Assembly (NCBI GenBank): GCA_004431415.1
Contig: QPMI01000494.1
Location: 372,001-436,000, forward strand
Length of the DNA: 64,000 nt
Direction of reading: 5' to 3'
Source: Cyanophora paradoxa
Taxonomy: Eukaryota > Glaucocystophyceae > Cyanophorales > Cyanophoraceae
Every line of letters starts with the position of its first letter. Positions within the stretch are counted from its first letter, which is position 1. Position numbers and translations under genes: made by a program. This document shows positions 56,317 to 64,000 of this stretch, one piece after another. Below the pieces are notes generated by a model. That model did not search any database. It saw only the letters and a program-made list of their open reading frames with translations, and was not told the origin of the DNA.

Positions 56317-57267
56317 CCTCCCTCGTAATCCGCCCCTGAATTCAACCAAACGAGAACGCCGGATCTTCTCTGCCGGCCATCTGCGTATCTGCGAAAGTGC
56401 AATCAAGGATTTATAATTAACATACTGCGGCGCTAGCTGATCATTCGTGAAAAAGCCGACGAAATCATGTAATAGAACGCTGATCGATGCGCACTTCATG
56501 TACCACTCGCCGCAGTCCTGCAATTTCGCAAACAGATTTCGTGAGCTGTGAGTAAACTGTACATGTGTCTGGGAATGAGAGACGAACTGGGAGGCAGCAA
56601 GCGTCGTTGTGGAAACCGGTCGCAGGGATCGCTGGATGCTCTTCACTTCCAGGGGGCGGCGGCTCGTACCTGGGTCGATATAATTTGTAAGATATCTTGT
56701 GCGGAGATACGCGAGATTTCGCAATCTGCGCGTTAGCGCACTCGAAGAACTGTACCCCGCCGAGGTAAAGGTCGTCCATCGAATACGTAGGTCCCAGGCG
56801 AGCGAGGATTTTATCAAGAATGGCGTGGAGCCCGCTGTCCAGATCAGACGCTGCAGATATCCGATAGATCCCCGGAACTCGCTCAGTTAAACAACATAGC
56901 ACAGAAGGCCATAGGCTCGCCGGGCTGCACACCGTGGGGGTTGAAGGCGGTGCGGTGCTTGTCTCTGAAGAACCTCGTGGTATTCAGGTATTCGACTTCT
57001 TGCGGCGAGAGCAGGTCCCGAAGCAGCTGCGCGCATTCCAATCATTGAATGCACGCGCCACTTGCAATCGGATCGCGAAATTCGACACCCTCGCTTAATT
57101 GCGCCTCACGATGGCAGGTTCGACATACCTCCGGGTAATCAAAGTTGCCCCCATGCGGCTCTGCGGGTGTGTGGACGCCTGCATACTGGCCCTCTGGATC
57201 TGCGATCGCGAGTGTGTGAATTTCACGCGTGTTAAATTAAAGTTGAATTCGAAATGTGTTTGGTGTG

Positions 57268-57305
<38 letters not shown>

Positions 57306-57589
57306 TGGGAGGAAGCTTATAGATTATAAAATGGGTTTGCGTAAATACCGAAAGCTCCAGATTCTGGATCCTTCGCCATTGACAACTGAGTGTATGCGTA
57401 CGCATCGGCCGCGGTGAGGGAAGCGGCGCCGGCTTTGATTTCCGAAGCACATGCGTTTGCTCCAGCGGGCAGCTCCAGCACGTGATTAAGAAGCCCGATG
57501 CAGATGATTGCGAAGATGATTGATATTGACGTTTGTATATTCGAGCATTTGCAATTGACATCTTCAGCGCTCGAGTTCGTGCCCGTCAT
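56311..57589 (-). CDS. 2OG-Fe(II) oxygenase gene, 5' part: membrane anchor and start of domain 1
   Basis: Exon 1, 57589-57349, starts MTGTNSSAED and has a membrane anchor (SIIFAIICIGLLNHVL). Exon 2 is 57199-57129 (HTPAEPHGGNFDYPE, GTATGT donor). Exon 3 is 57026-56933 (LLRDLLSPQEVEYLNTTRFF). Exon 4 starts at 56850 (SDLDSGLHAILDKILARLGP) and continues through YRPR to FHNDACC, which carries the HxD iron ligands. The last piece (about 56380-56311) encodes SGVLVWLNSGADYEGG and is cut by the element in the next codon. Phases of exons 1-4 agree. It is a type II membrane enzyme, lumenal by topology. Substrate unknown; resemblance is to prolyl/lysyl hydroxylases. Domain 1 and domain 2 are about equally complete, so the ancestral gene had two catalytic domains or two fused copies. 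Confidence 0.65.
57267..57302. repeat. (AT)n microsatellite in intron 1 of the oxygenase gene
   Basis: About 17 uninterrupted AT dinucleotides. Confidence 0.85.
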
Positions 57590-58050
57590 GTATGTATGTA
57601 AAACTTTCGTTCCACTGTCGCGTGTGTGAATCTTGCTATAGCTATAGCTATGACCAGGAATGCGCATCTATACTACATATGATATATGCTGGCGCCCGTC
57701 GTGAGAACGTTAGCCCTTGAGGGGCCGATCGCGAACTGCGGCGGGGCGCGCGCGGCGCTGTGACCTGGGGGCTGGGGCCCGTGGCGCACAGCTGCAGATC
57801 TATATCTATTCGATGACAATACTATGATAGAACTACGCACTGCGGCAATGACGCCGCCGGGACTCTACGGCCCGGGAGGCCGGAAGACCGTCGACGTCGG
57901 ACTGGGCGGGCCGGCGCTGGCGCCGGTACGGCCCGGGACTCGGGCCGGGAGGCGCGGCCGGCGCCGGCGACTCGGCGGCGAGACTGGGGTACCGGTAGCC
58001 TAGTAGTATCGCCAGTACGCAGCACTGCGGCACGAAGCCTACTACCGTAG

Positions 58051-58300
58051 TACTACTACTGTAGGAATGCTTAAATTGTTAAATTGCCGCGTAGTTAAAT
58101 TGCCGAATTCGACCAAAACCGGAATTGCCGTGGCGATAAATTGCCGATACTCTGGATTTTTTCTATGGCGTCATACAAAAGCGGCCGTTTAGCCCTACCC
58201 CCTGAGAATTGCCGTGGCTTAAAATTGCCGAATTCGGCCTCTCGGCAATATACGGCAATTTGAAACATTGGCTAAAAAAGCATTCCTACAGTAGTAGTAG
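58051..58300. mobile_element. Element D: inverted-repeat element, AATTGCCG-word family
   Basis: Left end TACTACTACTGTAGGAATGC is matched by GCATTCCTACAGTAGTAG at the right. Inside, AATTGCCG or its complement CGGCAATT occurs about eight times. It is 250 bp and non-coding. Confidence 0.65.
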
Positions 58301-59943
58301 TAGTGGAAAGCCAGTAATGGACGGGTACGCAAAGTACCAAGACACTACGAGCTCGGAGCAAGCTTAAGCGGCACCGAGGCGGCACTTGCATCATCATGGC
58401 ATCATACTTTTTTCCCCGCTGTTAATTTTCACTACGTAGTTGGCGACATGGCAGACATTGGCAGTACCGACCCAGCCGCCACCTAGCAATTTAGGAGGAA
58501 CGTCGTGGGGGGTACTTAGCGTCGGAGCTGCCGCAGGCCGCGGCGCGAAGGGTGTGCAGCGTCGAGAAGCACTGCAATTCTGACAATGCCTGCGTTGCAA
58601 ATGACCTCTAAACATTTCGAAAGCCCGTGAAAACAGTTCAGGCACGTAGTGCCTTAAAGCTCAGCGAGATTTAGGTCGTTTTCGGTCGTTTTTTAGTGTA
58701 AACGACTGCCCGGTACCCAGCCCTAGTGGCCAGTGGGACCCCGGCCCGCCACATGCACTGGCAGTGGACTGACTCAGTGGGCATTCTCGCCACTACATAC
58801 AACATGCCAGTGGCATACAAACGACGGAAAATCGCCGGGGTGGGGGTAGGCTCACGTCGTCAGATCGATCTGACCCGAGCTCATTGTGCGGATTTTCGCT
58901 TTTTTGAGCCGATCTTTTCCACATTCGGTGCGCGCGATTATCGCATCGCCGGGAATCGAAAGCCTTAGCTAAAGAAGGGTCGGACTTGCACCTTCAAATT
59001 CCTCGACGCATGTTCCAATCGTTGCCGAACTCGCTGTAAAAATCGAAGGCGCCAAGCGCCTGAAAGCTCGGTGCTTTTTTGCTTAGTTTAAGTCGATTTT
59101 CGCTCCAGAGTCCAAGGTACCCCCCCTCACACTGGCGCCACTGAGTGGGGTGCCAGTGGGCCCTGAGTGGGGCGACTGTGGGGGCACTGGGGGCCCTGCT
59201 GGGGGGCCGGGGGCCCGGGGCCCGGGGGTCACTGACTCAGTGGGCTCGGACTCTCCGGGACCGCCAGGGTACCGGTCAGCCTGCGCGCGGCGCCCCCGGC
59301 CCGGCGCGCGGCGGTACTACGGTAATCCATAAATTTTGAAAATTAAAAGACCCGGTATTATAGTATATGTGTAGACTTACAGGCCGGACTCCGAGCCAGA
59401 GTCCGACTCGGCGAGCCTCGGAGGCTCTTCAAGGCTTATGTATATACTATGATAATTAGAAGAAGAAAAGTTCAATTTTTGCAACACTGAAAGTTCTGAA
59501 CCAACGAACTTCGGAAACGAGACCATGACTCATGCCAAACAATTAAATTACAAAAAAACGACTGCACAGCCTGCCACTGGGCCAGCTGGCAGGTTCTGGA
59601 ACTTTGTACTTACTTGTGGAAGGACTGCACATGTACAGAAGACGTAGGAATTCTCGCCAACGTTAACAGAGCGGCGTCAGAGCCTTTATTTCGTCGATAC
59701 ACTTAAATTTCCGAATATTTGATACACTTGAAATGAGCTCGAGCCTTTTTATATTGTACGGAGAGAGGGATACCAGCGGCTGATTTGTCTAAGGCGAAGC
59801 CGCGGGTACGACGAAAATATGATGATTGCGAACCATATTTCGTCCGACGGTCACGATTTTCGCGTTTTGTCGAAATTAACTCTCGACGAAAGTTCCTTTT
59901 TTCTGCACTGCCGCAGTGTGGGGCCTGCGGGCCTGTGCGGCAG

Positions 59944-60336
59944 CTAGGGTTGCCGAATTTCGGAAATTCGGATTTTGGAGCGCCGAAATTCGGAATCGGC
60001 CCGCCGAAATTTCCGAAATGTCGGCCGAAATTTCGGCGAGCCCCCGCCCTCCGGAAATCGTAAACAACAGGTTGAGTCCACTTTAACCTAAAACAGACTG
60101 CCTAGCAATGCCTACTCGTGTGTTTAGCAGTGCCTACGGGCGCAGTTAGCCAGTCCCCGCCCCCCGGGCACCCCAACCCCCCACTTCCACGGCCGAAATA
60201 TGGATATTCCGAATATTTTATTGATTATTCTATTCTCTTTCGGCGAAATTCGGATCGGAGGGTGCCGAAATTTCGCCGAAATTTCGGAATCTTTCGGAAA
60301 TTTCGGCCGGCCGAAATTTCGGCTCGGTAACCCTAG
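59944..60336. mobile_element. Element E: inverted-repeat element, GAAATTTCGG-word family
   Basis: CTAGGGTTGCCGAATTTCGG at the left and CTCGGTAACCCTAG at the right form the ends. GAAATTTCGG, CCGAAATT and CGGCCGAAA words recur throughout. Diverged parts of a second copy lie at 10560-10690 and 11262-11472. Confidence 0.65.
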
Positions 60337-61024
60337 CGGCAGCCGCCGGCATGCGCAGGCGCCTAAACTTTTGAAAGGCTAAAGCTAGCTAGGCATTGGC
60401 AGTCACTGAGTGTCGATTAAAATTGGCACAATTGCAAATTGCACGGCCCAGTGCACGTGACGCACGGTGACGGGCCGGCGCCACGGCGGAGACGTCGCGA
60501 TCGACGCCGACTCGACGGTGACGACCGTGACGTGCCACGGTGGCCCCGGCCGGCTGGCCCGGGGGCGGCCCACCGCCGGGCCACCGGAGATCGAGTCGGC
60601 GGAGCTCGCGATCGAGACTCCCGCAGTTTTTAAAAAAACAAACTTCGGAACTTCGGAAGAATCGGAAGTTTCGGAACCACTACCGGTAGCTATACGGTCT
60701 ATACCGGTGTAGCTTACTAGCCTAGTAGCATGCGGCAAATCACTGAGTCGCCGGTAATGCACATGATCTGTACAGTGTAATTATAACTTAGTAATTAACC
60801 GTGTTCTTTAACTTACAGCACTAGCTAGTGCCGATTCACTACCGAATCTATTAAAAATTACCGATATACGACATCATATCATAGTATACCAGTACATGTA
60901 CAAATTAATTTAATTTACCACTACTAGGCTACTAGTAGTAGTCTCAGTAGCTATAGCTACAGGTATGCAGGCAGCAGGCTCAGCCTGGCAGCCTTTAAGG
61001 CAGCTGCCTGCAGCAGTGGAGCCT

Positions 61025-61500
61025 AGAGCTTCGGCTCGAGCACAAAGCTCCCGGCTCGAGCCAGCTCGAGCCAGCCCCCTCCAGCCTCGAGCCAGCTCGA
61101 GCCGGCTCGAGCCGGCGAAGGGGGGGGGGGTACCCCAGCCCCAGACTTGGGCGCGCGGAGGAACCTTGGCCTCTAGCTCATGCGGATACATGCAGAATGC
61201 ATCTACTCTAAGAGAATAGAGGCTAGCTAGCCTGAATTTGATGAGTCAGGCCCTCGACACGCGCTGGAAATGAGCTGTCGACGTCAGAGGCCGCCTCTTC
61301 CCCCCCCGGCCCCGGCTCGAGCCCCGGCTTGCCGGCTCGTGCTAGCTCGCCCCCCCTGGCTCGAGCCAGCCCTCCCCTCTCGGCTCGAGCCGCCGGCTCG
61401 AGCGAGCCGCCCCTCGCCACGAGCCGGCTCGAGCCGGAAAAAGGCCGGCTCGAGCCCGGCTCGCTCGAGCCGGCTCGGCTCGAGCCGAAGCTCTAGTGGA
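61025..61500. repeat. GGCTCGAGCC palindromic repeat island
   Basis: More than twenty GGCTCGAGCC or AGCTCGAGCC decamers in two clusters (61025-61115 and 61310-61495). Each is self-complementary, so the strand can fold into many alternative hairpins. Confidence 0.7.
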
Positions 61501-61563
61501 GCCGCGGATTCGAAGCGGACAACGCCGGACTCGGGGACATCCCGGGTCCGATGATCTTCCGTC

Positions 61564-61864
61564 GGGCACTAAATTACTGCGGCATAAATTAAATAAACGC
61601 GGTGTCAAACCTGGCGCTCCGTTAAGCGAAATAACGCGGTACCAAATTAACGCGGTGAAAAAGTTTAGGCTTGTATGGGGCGGTAATTTTTGGAGGGTAT
61701 TGTTTGGGGCGACTGTGCAGGAGGGATTCCGGAATTGACGTGGTGCGTATTATGCAGCGTATATATATACTATGATACACCGAATTAACGTGGTGCGTGA
61801 GACCGGATTTCGGCGCGTTAATTTGGTACCGCGTTAATTAAGTGACTGCGATAATTTAGTGCCC
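61564..61864. mobile_element. Element C: inverted-repeat element, AATTAACGCGG-word family
   Basis: GGGCACTAAATTA at the left and TAATTTAGTGCCC at the right form the ends. AATTAACGCGGT, AATAACGCGGTACC and complements recur inside, and GGCTTGTATGGGGCGG is shared with elements A and B. It is 301 bp and non-coding. Confidence 0.65.
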
Positions 61865-62142
61865 TACGCCGTGACGGTCCGGTAGAGAGCTCGGCGATAG
61901 ATATCGCGACTCGGCGAGTCGCATTGCGGCAGCAATTCTAGTATAGCAAGAGTTCGCACTGCGGCATACTACTAGGCTAGTACTATGATAGTGCAATTGC
62001 AAGCCGTCGACGGTCCGGTCACCGGGTGTGCGAGCGCTCGGCGAGCCGCGAGTCCCGCGACCCGCGGAACTCGAGCGCACGACTCGCGGCAAGAGACAGT
62101 GGACTGAGCGCGCCGCGGCGATCTGAACTTAGCCCAGTCGTC

Positions 62143-64000
62143 ATGGGCCGCCGCCGATCTGGATCCGTATCCGCGCTAGCTGCGGCGTCGGCCGCAGCCG
62201 TGATTGTCGTGCTGACGCTTGCGATTGCAAACGTGCCGACGTGCTCCGGAGCCTCTGCGGGCGTAGGCGCCAATTTCGATGTGCCCACAGCTGAGTATGC
62301 AGCCGGCGGCTGCAGCGTCGAGGAACGCCTCATCCGCTGGTACACGTTCTTCGAGGCCGCCGGCCACATAGACATGCATGCGGAGTCATCCGCCGTTACC
62401 TGCGCATCGCAATCCCGCGCTGAAACCGACGATCGCGATCATTATATGGTGGGTTGCGTTCGCTGAATGCATGAGACTAATTTGTGTCTATATTACGGTT
62501 TTGCAGCTGCGGGGTGCCCACATCACGGCCGCGGATAACTCGGTGGGTTCCCCATCTCCGGATTTCGATTAAAATACTGTATACGTAGCTATAGCTGGCG
62601 TCTCGGTTCGCCGTAGCGGCTTGCAATTGATGGCTTTCTGTTCTGCAGGTGGCGCCGGCTGTGCACATCTCTTCGGATTTGGACAGCAGCAATGGCTTCC
62701 TCGCCTCACCTTTAACTTCGAAGGCCAACGTTGCACATGATCGTGAGCAAGCTGGAGCCCGCAAGTTTAAGCGCCCGCTTCGTATCTCGGCCGAGTCGAT
62801 CATGCACAAGGCGCCGACGGGTTCAACGTGCAGTAATCGTCAAAAGAAGTACGGTACGACGAGCGAGCCGGGGTGGGAGTGCGACTACTGCAACCTTCCC
62901 TACCAAGCTTCATACGGGGACTGGGTCGGAACGTTCTGTCTCAGCACTCTTTGCACGCACGACCAGGTCATCGTGACGGGCTACAACGGCAACGCCACGG
63001 ACCTGAGGCCCGAATGCTACTGCAACACGACGGCGTTCAACGAGGTCGGCGGCCGCTGCATGGACCCCTCCATCACACCGTCACCTTCCCCGAGCCCAAG
63101 CCCGAGCGCGAGCGCGAGCCCGTGCGTGCCTGCCTCATTTGTGATAACAGTAATTACGGTTTACGGGGTCTTGATGACTGATGCAACTGTACCACAAGGT
63201 CACCTTCCCCGTCGTCCTTGGCCAGCCCCTCGCCGTCCCCTAGCACCGCTTCTGAGCCCACGGCCGCGCCTTCTCCCGCGGGCCCTTCGCCGAGCCCGTC
63301 CGCGCTCGCACCGTTGACGGCGACGGCAACCGCGTCTCCCAGCCCCTCCCCGATCGGAAGCCCAGCGCCTACATCCCCACCCCAGGTATTTTACCGAAGA
63401 ACTCTACATATATATGCAGAACCTAATAGCCCACAGCCTTCAGGACCCACACCTTCAGGACCCACACCTTCGCCGATCCCAGCTCCGGTGCGTTCGCGAT
63501 GACACTGTTTCGAGTCGGTGTACATGTCTCCGTTCCGTCTGAAAGTAAATTTCGGTCGATTAATATCGCCGACAGAAATTCATTACGATCAACAAAAATA
63601 ATCTCACGGCGGAGGTTACTGTCGGCAAGACACAGGCAAGTCTTTATTTTATCTCGAGATTTGGTGGTCAACGATTTGCTGATGAAGCTATTCCCATGAT
63701 CAGTTCAAGTTGTCCGAGTTCAAGATCGAGACAGTGTGCACTGCAGTAATTGAAATCGAAATTACCGCGGCCGGATCTGAATACCCCTTTTTCAGGATTC
63801 AGACAACATCGTTGTCTACGCTGTGACGCTCCCGGCCGCTTTTGTTACTGTTCCTCAGGTCCGCGGACGCCAGTGCAAGCGTCTGCAATTGATTTCATCC
63901 GATTTGCATTTTCCTCACTGCGCATGCATATTTTAGGCAGGCTCCGGCTCCTCGGATTCCATCACTGTACCAGTGACTGGAGTTGTGAACGTGCGCCTAG
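62143..64000 (+). CDS. Secreted or membrane-anchored Ser-Pro-rich protein, 5' part (runs off window)
   Basis: Exon 1, 62143-62448, starts MGRRRSGSVSALAAAS and a hydrophobic stretch ending LAIANVPTCSGA, a signal peptide or anchor. Exon 2 is 62507-62542 (36 bp) and exon 3 begins at 62649. Exon 3 encodes VAPAVHISSDLDSSNGF, a Cys-rich segment (CDYCNLPYQ, FCLSTLCTHDQVIVTGYNGN, CYCNTTAFNEVGGRCM) and then Ser-Pro repeats. Its donor GTGCGT at about 63120 joins an acceptor near 63198 in frame, continuing SPSPSS and GPSPSPSALAP. A later exon near 63796 encodes DSDNIVVYAVTLPAAFVTVP. The protein resembles algal wall or surface glycoproteins in layout and shares the Ser-Pro stalk with the WD40/WSC gene. 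I do not recognise the Cys-rich domain. Confidence 0.6.

Larger units (their letters stand above)
57590..62142. other. Intergenic, repeat-rich; no gene supported
   Basis: Holds elements C, D and E and the CTCGAGCC island. Frames outside these have low-complexity or word-repeat composition. Confidence 0.5.

Noticed and set aside
56299-56817. 172-codon minus frame crossing the element border
   Set aside because: It includes intron sequence of the oxygenase gene and the last 12 bp of the element, so it is a chimera.

Overview
The window is nuclear DNA of a GC-rich unicellular eukaryote, most likely an alga or similar protist. The evidence is spliceosomal introns throughout, many starting GTACCC or GTGAGC and ending in poly-C plus CAG, together with secreted Pro/Ser-rich proteins, dolichol and glycan genes, and long homopolymer and palindrome-rich intergenic DNA. 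The taxon cannot be fixed from sequence alone. Composition changes abruptly at 45285-56310, which is AT-rich and holds a complete Polinton/Maverick-like (polinton-like virus, PLV) element.

Layout. 568-5377 (-): exons of an Ala/Glu-rich low-complexity protein, open at the left edge. 5460-8139 (+): F-box-like gene with many short introns. 8140-12411: repeat-rich intergenic DNA. 12412-22237 (+): a 41-exon gene for a 928-residue protein built from ten copies of a Cys-containing unit of about 82 residues, each copy encoded by the same four-exon cassette. 22238-28490: low-complexity DNA, C tracts and small inverted-repeat elements. 28491-36106 (+): a 14-exon gene for a 2,244-residue secreted WD40-repeat protein ending in a Ser-Pro stalk and a WSC-like Cys domain. 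36844-40274 (-): a secretory-pathway glycosyltransferase-like gene (GT77-like). 40353-42560 (+): dolichol kinase, divergent from the former with 78 bp between them. 43733-57589 (-): a membrane-anchored gene with two 2OG-Fe(II) oxygenase domains, split by the PLV. 57590-62142: more small elements and palindromic repeats. 62143-64000 (+): start of a secreted Ser-Pro-rich protein that runs off the window.

The PLV (11,026 bp) has 66-bp perfect terminal inverted repeats and a perfect 6-bp target duplication (GTGTGC). It lies inside an exon of the oxygenase gene, between codons of a GGHT motif that is intact in the second oxygenase domain. Gene order: DUF5710-like (+), DDE-type integrase (-), protein-primed DNA polymerase B (-, with four single-base frame breaks), two or three small genes, a virion-associated candidate (-), penton/minor capsid (-), double-jelly-roll major capsid (+), A32-like packaging ATPase (+), and a second short DUF5710-like gene (-) at the other end. 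I see no maturation protease.

At least six short non-autonomous-looking elements (A-F) share one architecture: each carries many direct and inverted copies of its own AATT-containing word. Exon models for the 41-exon gene (2,787 nt) and the WD40 gene (6,735 nt) were checked by hand; both sum to whole codons with consistent intron phases.
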